Shown piece after piece: positions 25,263 through 33,560 of a stretch of 64,000 nucleotides of DNA; positions within the stretch are counted from its first letter, which is position 1; every line of letters starts with the position of its first letter. Under the pieces are notes generated by a model, which did no database searches, was not told where the DNA came from, and was given only the letters and a program-made list of their open reading frames with translations. Location: NCBI GenBank assembly GCA_964424805.1, contig CAYRKH010000005.1, positions 38,257-102,256 of the forward strand, in the 5' to 3' direction. Both the position numbers and the translations under genes were made by a program. The stretch is from IDS-8 sp964424805 (GTDB taxonomy: Bacteria > Pseudomonadota > Gammaproteobacteria > Steroidobacterales > Woeseiaceae).

Positions 25263-25945
25263 GGGTGTTTTTGGCGCAGGGCGTGCATGACGTTGTGGAC
25301 GATGGTGTCGCAGCGGTGGCCGGCGAACTCGTGGACGCCGACACCCGCCGCGGCGGCGAGGTCGAGCAGTCGTTGCTGGAGCAGGCGCTTCGCGCGATGG
25401 AAGCGCGTCTTGACGGTGGCTTCCTCGATCTCGAGGATCTCGGCCGTGTCGTTCGTGCTGCACTGTTCCACCGCGCGCAGCATGAACACCGTGCGGAAGG
25501 CGTCCGGCAGCTCATCGATACACTCCTCGAGCAGCCGGCGCAGCTCGATGTTCGCGACTTCGCCTTCCGGCAGTCGCTGGGGCGGCTGTGGCACTGACAT
25601 CTCCATTACATTCTCGAGATCGGAGTCATCCATGAACTGGTAGCGGCGGTTGCTGCGCAATCGCATCAGGGCGGTGTTGCGCACGATGCGGCCGAGCCAG
25701 ATGCCGAGAGCGGCGGGTTCCTTCAGGTCACCCAGGCGCTCGTAAGCGGTGATGAAGGACTCCTGCACGGCATCCATCGCCTCGGCTTCGTCGGTGACGA
25801 TGCTGCGCGCGATGCGGAACATCCGCTGGTTGTGATGGCGGATGATGCCGGCGAACGCGTCCAGGTTGCCGGCCAGCACCTCGCTGAGCAAACGAACGTC
25901 GCCCTGCTCCGCTTCCCGTTCCCTGCAAATGGCTGTGTTGTTCAC
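25259..25945 (-). CDS. ECF-type RNA polymerase sigma factor
   Basis: A 228-residue sigma-70 family factor of the extracytoplasmic function type. Region 2 includes NLDAFAGIIRHHNQRMFRIARSIV and the DAVQESFITAYERL element that binds core polymerase and the -10 region. Region 4 includes LPDAFRTVFMLRAVEQCSTNDTAEIL and the helix-turn-helix VKTRFHRAKRLLQQRL. The start is GTG at 25945, two bases after the cytochrome c stop. Its stop codon is part of a REP-like unit, but the C-terminal HRCDTIVHNVM end is typical, so the gene seems complete. No anti-sigma factor gene is adjacent. Confidence 0.93.
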   Translation of the reverse strand: MNNTAICREREAEQGDVRLLSEVLAGNLDAFAGIIRHHNQRMFRIARSIVTDEAEAMDAVQESFITAYERLGDLKEPAALGIWLGRIVRNTALMRLRSNRRYQFMDDSDLENVMEMSVPQPPQRLPEGEVANIELRRLLEECIDELPDAFRTVFMLRAVEQCSTNDTAEILEIEEATVKTRFHRAKRLLQQRLLDLAAAAGVGVHEFAGHRCDTIVHNVMHALRQKHP

Positions 25946-25947
25946 GA

Positions 25948-26400
25948 TCAGTCTTCCCCTTGCGATCCCGTCGCCACGCCGCGGCAGGCGTCGGAAGCGG
26001 CATTCAGCGTTCCCAGGTACCTGATCAGGTCGCGGCGTTCTCCGGCCTCGGGGATGCCGGCAAATCCCATGGTGGTGCCCGGAACGGCCTCGAGCGGCGC
26101 CTGCAGGAACACGTCGAGGGTCTCCGCGTCCCAGGTAATCGCCGCCTCCCGCATGGCCTCGCTGTAAGCATAGCCCGGGGCGGTCCCGGATACCCGCCCG
26201 AACAGCCCGCAGTGTAGCGGCCCGGTGCGGTTGCGGTCCGGCGAATGGCAGCCGATGCAGCGGGCGTACACCTGCTCGCCGGCGGCAGGATCGCCGGCCG
26301 GCGGGGCGGCCCTCGCGAGGAGCCAGGGCACGATGAGCCCCGCCGCCGCGATCACGGCAACGGCACCCGCGGGTTTGCGCGGCCCGCGCGCGTCGCGCAT
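25948..26400 (-). CDS. Class I c-type cytochrome (c550-like)
   Basis: A 150-residue exported cytochrome. A signal/anchor segment (residues 11-31) precedes the haem motif CIGCH at about residues 48-52. A methionine in PGTTMGFAGI near residue 108 is the likely sixth haem ligand, and the end RDLIRYLGTLN is typical. It would carry electrons in the periplasm. Its ATG overlaps the stop of the ferritin-like gene (ATGA), and it ends two bases before the sigma gene, so the three are one unit. Confidence 0.92.
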   Translation of the reverse strand: MRDARGPRKPAGAVAVIAAAGLIVPWLLARAAPPAGDPAAGEQVYARCIGCHSPDRNRTGPLHCGLFGRVSGTAPGYAYSEAMREAAITWDAETLDVFLQAPLEAVPGTTMGFAGIPEAGERRDLIRYLGTLNAASDACRGVATGSQGED

Positions 26401-26999
26401 CAGGAGAAAAACGCGCCCGGCACGGGATCGAGGCCCAGGGCGTGCCGCAGCACGGCCCAGTGCATCGCCTCGTCCGCCAGGATGCTCGCCGCCGCCGACG
26501 ACAGGTCGCGGTTGTCGAACAGCGGAATGGCGCCCGCGTAGGCGCTGACCGCCCCCCGCTCCAGCCCGGCCGCGAACTGCAGCACGTCCTCCTGCGCGGT
26601 CAGCTTGTCCACCGGGAACCCATAGTCCCGCTTCGGGCCCGCGGCGCTGCCGCCCAGGCTCTTCACCGCCTTGGCCAACGCGTCCACGTGCTGCTTGTGA
26701 TGATCCTGGAACTGCACGGCAACCTTCAGCACCTCGGGCTGCAGCAGCCCGCTTTCCGCGCCGACCTGGTAGGCCGCAACGGCTTCGTGCTCCGCGCCGA
26801 TGGCCGTGTTCAAAATGCGGATGTCCTGCGCCACGGCATCATCCGCGACTCCCGCCGCGAGCGCCGTCGAGCGGCCGCCGAGCAGCGCGACGGCGATGCC
26901 GGAGAACGTCGCGGTGCCGGCCTGCCGGATGAAGCGGCGGCGCGACTCGCGCGCCGTGTCGAGCAGCAGCGCGCGGGCGGATGATTGATGCGATTTCAT
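26400..26999 (-). CDS. Tat-exported ferritin-like domain protein
   Basis: A 199-residue protein. The ATG at 26999 has GAGGAG seven bases upstream. The N-terminus carries a twin-arginine signal, SRRRFIRQAG, followed by a hydrophobic stretch. The mature part is a four-helix ferritin-like domain with metal-ligand candidates in GAEHEAVAAY, QDHHKQHVDA and later ADEAMHWAVL. Such proteins may store or oxidise iron or handle peroxides in the periplasm. Together with the downstream cytochrome c and ECF sigma factor this suggests a redox or metal stress response. Confidence 0.85.
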   Translation of the reverse strand: MKSHQSSARALLLDTARESRRRFIRQAGTATFSGIAVALLGGRSTALAAGVADDAVAQDIRILNTAIGAEHEAVAAYQVGAESGLLQPEVLKVAVQFQDHHKQHVDALAKAVKSLGGSAAGPKRDYGFPVDKLTAQEDVLQFAAGLERGAVSAYAGAIPLFDNRDLSSAAASILADEAMHWAVLRHALGLDPVPGAFFS

Positions 27000-27220
27000 G
27001 GCGGTCTCCTCGTGTTTTTTCGTTGCCGCCTCAGGATGCAGCTCGAAGGTAAAAGGTTCCCGCCGTGGGTGGCCGGCCGGCAGCGCAGCGTCGATCATAT
27101 TTCCGCGCGGCAGTTGCAAAATTACAATCCGGGACCCCAATTTTACATGCGGCGCCCCGGCCGCACTCCCGATTCCGGTTTGCCGCTGCTCCTCGTTGAG
27201 CGGCTCGCCCGGCCGTTCCG

Positions 27221-27236
27221 TGGCATACCTTTTGCA
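27221..27236 (+). promoter_or_regulatory. Sigma-54 (RpoN) promoter of the glycan operon
   Basis: TGGCATACCTTTTGCA matches the -24/-12 consensus TGGCAC-N5-TTGCA in the key positions: GG at 27222-27223 and GC at 27234-27235 are separated by ten bases, the spacing that RpoN requires. The predicted transcription start is near 27247, with a ribosome binding site GGAGAGGG before the ATG at 27309. An enhancer-binding site upstream was not identified. Confidence 0.75.
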
Positions 27237-27308
27237 TGACGATCTTCATCTGCCTCTACGTGCGGCCAAGTCTCGGAGGCGTAGAACTGACCACACGGAG
27301 AGGGATTT

Positions 27309-28277
27309 ATGCAGATTCTCGTTGCAGGTGGCGCCGGCTTTGTTGGGTCACATCTATGCCGGCGGCTGGTCTCCGCGGGTCACAGCGTCTTCTGCCTCGA
27401 TAACCTGCTGACGGGTCGCCGCGAGAACATCGCGGGGCTTTCTTCCTCACCGCGTTTCACGTTCATCGAGCGGGACGTGCTCGAGCCGATCTGGCTGCCG
27501 GTCGATGCGATTTTCAATCTCGCCAGTCCCGCCTCGCCCGTGCACTACCAGTCTGAACCCGAGCTGACACTGCGCACCAACGTCGAGGGCACGCTGAACC
27601 TGCTGCAATTCGCCGAGGATACCGGCAGCCATTTCATCTACGCGTCGAGCAGCGAGGTCTACGGCAACCCCGCGAAGCATCCGCAAAAGGAAAACTACCT
27701 CGGCAACGTCAAGACGATGGGGCCCCGCGCCTGCTATGACGAAGCGAAACGATGCGCAGAGACCGTCTGCTATCTCTACCAGAAGCGGGGGGTGCGAGCC
27801 TCGGTGGTCCGCATCTTCAACACCTACGGGCCGCGGATGCGCATCGATGACGGGCGCGCGGTCTCGAACCTGCTCACCCAGGCGTTGAAAGAGGAGCCGC
27901 TGACGATATACGGCGATGGCGCGCACACCCGCTCCTTCTGTTACGTCGACGATCTCGTCGAGGCCTTCGTACGGCTGCTCAACCTGAAGAAGCCGCTGCC
28001 CGGGCCGATGAACCTCGGCAACCCCGACGAGATCACCGTGCTGCACCTCGCCCGCACGATCCTGAAGCTGACGGATTCGCCGTCCGACATCGTGTTCCGG
28101 CCGCTGCCGGTCGACGACCCGGCCCGGCGCTGTCCCGATATCGGCCGGGCGCGCCGGGCGCTCGACTGGCAGCCGTCGACGCGACTCGAGGATGGCCTGA
28201 CCAGGACCATGCATTACTTCAGCCGGGTACTCGGCGATCGCGATTTTCCGCCGATCAAGACCGCCGCCGCCCAGTGA
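27309..28277 (+). CDS. UDP-glucuronate decarboxylase-like SDR (UXS type)
   Basis: A 322-residue extended SDR enzyme, first gene of a ten-gene operon. It has the cofactor motif GGAGFVGSHL, the UXS-type NLASPASPVHYQ stretch and the YDEAKR active-site YxxxK. The motifs NTYGPRMRIDDGR and AVSNLLTQAL also match UDP-glucuronate decarboxylases, which turn UDP-glucuronic acid into UDP-xylose. An exact substrate cannot be proved from the sequence. Its stop overlaps the next start by one base. Confidence 0.88.
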   Translation: MQILVAGGAGFVGSHLCRRLVSAGHSVFCLDNLLTGRRENIAGLSSSPRFTFIERDVLEPIWLPVDAIFNLASPASPVHYQSEPELTLRTNVEGTLNLLQFAEDTGSHFIYASSSEVYGNPAKHPQKENYLGNVKTMGPRACYDEAKRCAETVCYLYQKRGVRASVVRIFNTYGPRMRIDDGRAVSNLLTQALKEEPLTIYGDGAHTRSFCYVDDLVEAFVRLLNLKKPLPGPMNLGNPDEITVLHLARTILKLTDSPSDIVFRPLPVDDPARRCPDIGRARRALDWQPSTRLEDGLTRTMHYFSRVLGDRDFPPIKTAAAQ

Positions 28278-29386
28278 TGAAGAAGGTGCTGGTGACCGGG
28301 GGAGCAGGTTTCATCGGCGGCCACGTCACCGAGGAACTGCTCGCCGCCGGCTACGCCGTACGCGTGCTGGACATCCTGGAGCCCCAGGTCCACGAGAGCG
28401 GCGGATTTCCCGAATTCCTGGGTGACGAGGTCGACCTGATCGAGGGCGACATACGCGATCCGGACGCGGTCGCCCGCGCCGTGGCCGGCGTCGACGGGGT
28501 GGTGCACCTTGCCGCCGCCGTCGGCGTCGGCCAGAGCATGTACCAGCTGCGCCGCTACGTCGGCGTCAACGACCTCGGCACGGCCACTTTGCTGGAGGCC
28601 ATTGACGGGGAACGCATCCAGCGTCTCGTGGTCGCCTCCAGCATGAGCGTGTACGGCGAAGGCGCATACGCGAACGGCAGCGGCGGCTTGCTGCATCCGC
28701 CGGGGCGCGCCCGGGAGCAGCTCGTGCGCCACGAATGGGAGCTCGAGGGTGAAGGCGGCTCGCCTTTGACCGCCGTCCCAACGCCAGAGGAGGTGGTACC
28801 GGTGCCCTCCTCGCCCTACGCGCTGACCAAGTACGACCAGGAGCTGCTGTGCCTCATGTTCGGCGCGGCCTATTCCATACCCACGATCGCGCTGCGCCTG
28901 TTCAACGTCTACGGTCCGCGGCAGGCATTGTCGAATCCCTATACCGGCGTCATGGCGATCTTCGCCTGCCGCTTGCTGAACGGCAACGCGCCGATCATCT
29001 TCGAAGACGGCGCGCAGCGGCGCGATTTCGTCAACGTCCGGGACGTGGCGCGCGCCTTCCGTCTCGCGCTCGAGAATCCGGCCGTCTCAGGCTGCGCCGT
29101 CAATATCGGCAGCGGGCGTTCCGTCAGCATCGAGCAGGTGGCACGCACGCTTGCCGAGGTGCTGGACCGCGACATCGAGCCGCGGGTCGAGGGCAAGTAC
29201 CGCGTCGGCGACGTGCGGCATTGTTTCGCCGACATCTCGCGCGCACGCGAGCTGCTGGGTTATCAGCCGCAGGTCGCCTTCGAAGAGGGCATTGACGAGC
29301 TGGCCGGGTGGCTGCGCCTGCAGCAGGCTACCGATCGCGGCGCCGCGGCCGCGGCCGAGCTGTCGCGCCGGGGGCTCACGCTGTGA
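28277..29386 (+). CDS. NAD-dependent epimerase, dTDP-L-rhamnose 4-epimerase-like
   Basis: A 369-residue extended SDR protein. The cofactor motif is GGAGFIGGHV, followed by HLAAAVGVGQSMYQLRRYV, SSMSVYGEG, and the active site YALTK. An insert of about 60 residues between SSMSVYG and PVPTPEE is a feature that, from memory, fits the WbiB-like dTDP-rhamnose epimerase group. It would interconvert the 4-hydroxyl of a nucleotide sugar. The start is the ATG at 28277, overlapping the upstream stop by one base; a GTG one codon earlier is possible. Its stop overlaps the next gene. Confidence 0.85.
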   Translation: MKKVLVTGGAGFIGGHVTEELLAAGYAVRVLDILEPQVHESGGFPEFLGDEVDLIEGDIRDPDAVARAVAGVDGVVHLAAAVGVGQSMYQLRRYVGVNDLGTATLLEAIDGERIQRLVVASSMSVYGEGAYANGSGGLLHPPGRAREQLVRHEWELEGEGGSPLTAVPTPEEVVPVPSSPYALTKYDQELLCLMFGAAYSIPTIALRLFNVYGPRQALSNPYTGVMAIFACRLLNGNAPIIFEDGAQRRDFVNVRDVARAFRLALENPAVSGCAVNIGSGRSVSIEQVARTLAEVLDRDIEPRVEGKYRVGDVRHCFADISRARELLGYQPQVAFEEGIDELAGWLRLQQATDRGAAAAAELSRRGLTL

Positions 29387-30444
29387 CGGTGCTGGTCACC
29401 GGAGGCGCGGGATTCATCGGCAGCAATCTCTCCGCCCGCCTGCTCGCCGACGGCGAACGCGTCCGGATCCTCGACGACCTGTCGCGCCCCGGCGTGGAGG
29501 ACAACCTGCGCTGGCTTACGGACCGCTTCGGCAACCGTGTGCAGCACGTCGACAGCGACGTCCGCGATGCGGCCGGCGTCGATGCCGCCGTCGACGGCAC
29601 CTCCTTCGTGTTCCACTTCGCCGCGCAGGTCGCGGTCACGACCAGCCTCGAGCGGCCGCGTGAGGACCACGCCATCAACGTCACCGGCACGCTGAACGTG
29701 CTGGAAGCGATTCGCTGCCGCCGCCAAAGACCCGGCCTGCTGTACGCCTCCACGAACAAGGTCTACGGGGCGCTGCCGGACCTGCAAATACGGCACCAGG
29801 ACAACCGCGTTGCGCCCGAGGATGCGACCGTCGCCCGTTACGGCGTCGACGAGTTCCGCCCCCTCGACTTCATCAGCCCCTACGGCTGCTCGAAAGGCGC
29901 GGCGGACCAGTACGTGCTGGACTACTGCGCGAGCTTCGGGCTCCAGGCGATCGTGTTCCGGATGAGCTGCATCTACGGGCCGCACCAGCACGCGACGAGC
30001 GACCAGGGCTGGGTCGCGCATTTCCTCCGCACGGCGCTGAAGGACGAACGCCTGACGATCTACGGCGACGGCCGGCAGGTCCGCGACGTGCTCTACATCG
30101 ACGACTTCGTCGACGCGCTGCTCGCCGCCCGCCGCGACCTGCCCCGCCTTTCGGGCCAGGCCTTCAACCTCGGCGGCGGCCCCGCCAACACGCTGAGCCT
30201 CCGGGAACTGGTGGCCACCGCCGAGCGGCTCACGGGGCGGCCGCTGGACATCGCCTACGCCGGTACGCGCCCCGGCGACCAGCCGTGGTTCGCCGCGGAC
30301 CATCGGCGCTTCTCGTCGTTCACCGCCTGGCGCCCGGTCACGTCGCCTGGAGAGGGAATCGGGGCGCTCTGGGACTGGCTGCTCGAATCGACCGTAACGC
30401 CTCCAAACAAGCACGTCCTGCGGCCCCGGGAGAGCCGGCCGTGA
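29383..30444 (+). CDS. NAD-dependent epimerase, CDP-paratose 2-epimerase-like
   Basis: A 353-residue extended SDR protein starting with GTG at 29383, which overlaps the previous stop (GTGA). The cofactor motif is GGAGFIGSNL; ASTNKVYG and SPYGCSKGAADQYV are typical of the CDP-tyvelose/paratose 2-epimerase-like group. It is the third, distinct, nucleotide-sugar epimerase in a row, so the operon probably makes one or more unusual sugars. The C-terminal 40 residues (RDLPRL...) continue the sugar-binding domain. Confidence 0.86.
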   Translation: MTVLVTGGAGFIGSNLSARLLADGERVRILDDLSRPGVEDNLRWLTDRFGNRVQHVDSDVRDAAGVDAAVDGTSFVFHFAAQVAVTTSLERPREDHAINVTGTLNVLEAIRCRRQRPGLLYASTNKVYGALPDLQIRHQDNRVAPEDATVARYGVDEFRPLDFISPYGCSKGAADQYVLDYCASFGLQAIVFRMSCIYGPHQHATSDQGWVAHFLRTALKDERLTIYGDGRQVRDVLYIDDFVDALLAARRDLPRLSGQAFNLGGGPANTLSLRELVATAERLTGRPLDIAYAGTRPGDQPWFAADHRRFSSFTAWRPVTSPGEGIGALWDWLLESTVTPPNKHVLRPRESRP

Positions 30445-31367
30445 AAGCCGCCGTGCTGCGCGGCGACGGCCGCTCATCGCTGGAGACCTGCGACGTGGCG
30501 GCGCCCGGGCCAGGCGAGGTGCTGGTCCAGCTCGAAGGCTGCGGCGTCTGTGCCTCGACCTTGCCGGCCTGGCAGGGGCGCCCGTGGTTCGAGTACCCGC
30601 TCGAAGCGGGTTCCCCGGGGCATGAGCCCTGGGGACGCGTCGTGGCCTGCGGCGCGGGAGTGACCGGTTTCGCACCCGGCGACCGGGTTACCGGCCTGTC
30701 GTATCGCGCTTACGCCGAGTACGACCTCGCTCTCGCCGAGCACCTCATCGCGCTGCCCCCGCATCTCGACCACCGGCCGTTCCCGGGCGAGGCGCTCGCC
30801 TGCGGCATGAACGTGTTCGACCGTTCGGCTATCTCGCGGGGCACACCCGTCGCCGTGGTCGGCGCCGGTTTCATCGGCAGCATGGTCATCCAGAACGCCG
30901 CGGCAGCGGGTGCCAGGGTCACCGCCTTCTCGCCGCGGCCGTGGTCACGGGCGCGGGCGCTCGAGCAGGGCGCGGTCGCGGCGCGGCCCGTGTCCGAGGC
31001 GGCAGCCGGGGAAGCAACCTGGCCTTGCGTCGTCGAATGCACCGGCACGCAGGCCGGGCTCGATGCGGCGAGCAAGCTCGTCGGCATTCGCGGCCGGCTG
31101 GTCGTCGCCGGCTATCACCAGGAGGGCTCCCGCTCCGTCGACATGCAGGACTGGAACTGGAAGGGCATCGACGTCATCAACGCGCACGAACGCGATCCCG
31201 AGCGCTACGTCCGCGGCATGCGCGCCGCGCTCGAAGCGATCGAGGAGAAGCGCATCGATCCCTGGCCGCTGTTCACCCACAGCCTGCCGCTGGACGACAT
31301 CGACCGGGCCTTCGAGCTGATGGAGCAGCGCCCCGACGGATTCACGAAAGCCGTGCTATGTCCCTAG
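30441..31367 (+). CDS. MDR-family zinc-type alcohol/polyol dehydrogenase
   Basis: A 308-residue medium-chain dehydrogenase. The start is GTG at 30441, overlapping the previous stop. The catalytic-zinc region GCGVCAS and GHEPWGRV is present, and the NAD-binding motif GAGFIGSM lies near residue 138. The four structural-zinc cysteines usual at about residues 95-110 are missing, shortening this region relative to standard dehydrogenases. It may oxidise a sugar, cyclitol or alcohol connected to the pathway. It overlaps the next gene by ten bases. Confidence 0.84.
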   Translation: MKAAVLRGDGRSSLETCDVAAPGPGEVLVQLEGCGVCASTLPAWQGRPWFEYPLEAGSPGHEPWGRVVACGAGVTGFAPGDRVTGLSYRAYAEYDLALAEHLIALPPHLDHRPFPGEALACGMNVFDRSAISRGTPVAVVGAGFIGSMVIQNAAAAGARVTAFSPRPWSRARALEQGAVAARPVSEAAAGEATWPCVVECTGTQAGLDAASKLVGIRGRLVVAGYHQEGSRSVDMQDWNWKGIDVINAHERDPERYVRGMRAALEAIEEKRIDPWPLFTHSLPLDDIDRAFELMEQRPDGFTKAVLCP

Positions 31368-32395
31368 CGCTCGAACGCCGCGCGGCGGTCAGGCCGCGGC
31401 TGGGCTTCGCCGGACTCGGCTGGATCGGCGGGCAGCGGATGAAAGTGGTCGCGGCCTCCGGACGCGCGGAGGTCGCGGCACTCTGCGAGCCGGTGGAGGC
31501 GCGCGTCAGCGACGCCTGCCGCGTGCTGCAGCACCCGCCGGCGGTGTGCGGCCACTTCGCGGACCTGCTCGAGCAGCCGCTCGACGGCATCGTGATCGCG
31601 ACACCGAACGCGTTGCACGAAGCCCAGGCCGCGGCCGCGCTGGAGCACGGCTTTCCCGTGTTTGTCCAGAAGCCGCTGGCGCTGTCGCGCGACGGCGTCG
31701 AGCGGCTGGTCGGCCTCGCAGAGCGGCAGGGCCTGGCCCTGGGCGTCGACTGGTCCTACCGCTGGCTCGCCGGCATGCCCGAGCTCAAACAGCGCCTCGG
31801 GGCCGGCGAAATCGGCGCGATCACCGCGGTCGAGCTCTGCTTCCATAACGCCTACGGTCCGGATGCCGCCTGGTACTACGACGTCGGCCGCTCGGGCGGC
31901 GGCTGCCTGCTCGATCTCGGCTGCCACCTGCTCGATCTCTGTCACTGGCTGCTGGGCGCGCACGATCCCGGCGCGGTGCGCGCGCATTGCTTCAAGGACG
32001 GTCGGCGGCTGCTCCCGCCCATCGAGGTGCCCGAGGACTTCGTCATGGCAGACATCGATTACGCGGGCGGCCCGCAGGTGCACCTCGCCTGCTCCTGGCG
32101 CGCCTCGGTCGGCCGCGGCGCAATCATCGGCTGCCGCATCTTCGGCACCGAAGGCGGCGCCGAGCTCCGCAACGTCGGCGGCTCGTTCTACGACTTCGAA
32201 ATCCTGCTCAACCGCGGCGACGCTTCCGAGCTGCTGGGCGCGCCGCCCGATCCCTGGCCCGGCCGCGCGCTGCTCGACTGGGCGGGCCGGCTGCGCGACG
32301 GCAAGGGCGCGAACGACGATCTCGCGCCGCTCGCGACGACCGCGGCCGTGATTGACGACATCTACGGGCGAAGGAGCCAGTCTTGCGTATCCTGA
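31358..32395 (+). CDS. Gfo/Idh/MocA family oxidoreductase
   Basis: A 345-residue NAD(P)-dependent dehydrogenase. The Rossmann motif is GFAGLGWIG at residues 16-24, EKP-type motif appears as VQKPLALS, and the second domain holds GGGCLLDLGCHLLDL, where DxxxH is the usual catalytic pair. Family members act on sugars, inositols and nucleotide sugars. The start ATG at 31358 overlaps the MDR gene, so the two oxidoreductases are co-translated. The last 13 bases overlap the next gene. Confidence 0.88.
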   Translation: MSLALERRAAVRPRLGFAGLGWIGGQRMKVVAASGRAEVAALCEPVEARVSDACRVLQHPPAVCGHFADLLEQPLDGIVIATPNALHEAQAAAALEHGFPVFVQKPLALSRDGVERLVGLAERQGLALGVDWSYRWLAGMPELKQRLGAGEIGAITAVELCFHNAYGPDAAWYYDVGRSGGGCLLDLGCHLLDLCHWLLGAHDPGAVRAHCFKDGRRLLPPIEVPEDFVMADIDYAGGPQVHLACSWRASVGRGAIIGCRIFGTEGGAELRNVGGSFYDFEILLNRGDASELLGAPPDPWPGRALLDWAGRLRDGKGANDDLAPLATTAAVIDDIYGRRSQSCVS

Positions 32396-33534
32396 TGACA
32401 ACCGACTCCGTCGGCGGTGTGTGGTCTTACTCGATGGAATTGTGCCGGGCGCTGGCCGCACACGATTGCGAAGTCGCGCTCGCCTGCATGGGCGGCAAGC
32501 TGCACCCCTCCGAGCGCCGCCAGGCCGAGCGGCTGCCGAACGTGACGCTGCACGAATCGACATTCCGGCTGGAATGGATGGAGCACCCCTGGGACGACCT
32601 GCCGCGCGCCAGCGCGTGGGTGGCGAAGCTGGCCGAGAGTACGCGCGCCGATGTGCTGCACCTCAACTCGTACGGGCCGGGCGGGCGTCGTCTCGACCTG
32701 CCGATGCTGCTGGTCACGCATTCCTGCGTGCACTCCTGGTGGCGGGCCACACGCGGCGGCGACCCGGATGCCCACTGGCAGCGCTATCGCCAGTGCGTCA
32801 TTCGCGCGCTGTGCGCCGCGGACCGCGTCATCGCACCCACCGCCGCACACCTGCACGCCTTCGCACACTGCTACGAGGAGGTCAACCTGAACGGGCGCGC
32901 CGGTGTGATCCACAACGGCGTCGACGCGAGCCGCTGGTCGGCCGCGCGCCTGCCGGGCGCGCGTTTCGTGCTCGGGGTCGGGCGCGTGTGGGACGAGGCG
33001 AAGAACCTGCGACAGCTTGCCGCCGTCGCGCCGATGCTCGACGCGCCGGTCATGATTGCGGGTAACGGCGACCTCGATCGCCACGGCGGTGCTCCCGGCG
33101 TGGTGCTGCTCGGCAACCTGCCGCGCGCGCAGCTCATGCCCTACTTCCGCCGTGCCGCCGCCTTCGCGCACCCGGCGCGCTACGAGCCGTTCGGCCTCGC
33201 CGTGCTCGAAGCCGCGCTTGCCGCCTGCCCGCTGGTGCTGGGCGACATCCCCACGCTGCGCGAGCTGTGGGAGGACGCCGCGCTGTTCGTCGAGCCGGAC
33301 GACACGCGGGCTTTGCGCACCCACCTCGAGCGCCTGCTGTCCGACGCACACGAGCGGCGTCGCCTGGGCCTCGCGGCGCGCAACCGCGCGCTCCGCTACA
33401 GCGCGCGCGCAATGGCCGGCGCGTACGCGGCCGAGTACCACAAGCTGGCCGGTTTGGCCGATGTCGACGACCGCCGGTACCGTCCGGCGGCTCTCGAGGC
33501 CAGCGCCCGGCCGGGGGCCAGCGCCATCCAGTAA
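32383..33534 (+). CDS. GT4-type glycosyltransferase (GT-B fold)
   Basis: A 383-residue glycosyltransferase. The start is TTG at 32383, with AAGGAG at 32371-32376, a strong ribosome binding site that decides this start. The N-terminal domain begins RILMTTDSVGGVWSYS, and the C-terminal domain has the GT4 features VGRVWDEAKN, ARYEPFGLAVLEA (the E-x7-E region) and GDIPTLRELW. It would transfer a sugar from a nucleotide sugar with retention. It overlaps the previous gene by 13 bases; the next gene follows after 26 bases. Confidence 0.9.
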   Translation: MRILMTTDSVGGVWSYSMELCRALAAHDCEVALACMGGKLHPSERRQAERLPNVTLHESTFRLEWMEHPWDDLPRASAWVAKLAESTRADVLHLNSYGPGGRRLDLPMLLVTHSCVHSWWRATRGGDPDAHWQRYRQCVIRALCAADRVIAPTAAHLHAFAHCYEEVNLNGRAGVIHNGVDASRWSAARLPGARFVLGVGRVWDEAKNLRQLAAVAPMLDAPVMIAGNGDLDRHGGAPGVVLLGNLPRAQLMPYFRRAAAFAHPARYEPFGLAVLEAALAACPLVLGDIPTLRELWEDAALFVEPDDTRALRTHLERLLSDAHERRRLGLAARNRALRYSARAMAGAYAAEYHKLAGLADVDDRRYRPAALEASARPGASAIQ

Positions 33535-33560
33535 CGAAAAACAACCAGGGAGAAAGGGGT

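Noticed and set aside
25259..25945. The sigma factor gene as truncated by the repeat
   Set aside because: Both region 2 and region 4 are complete and the C-terminal end is typical of the family.
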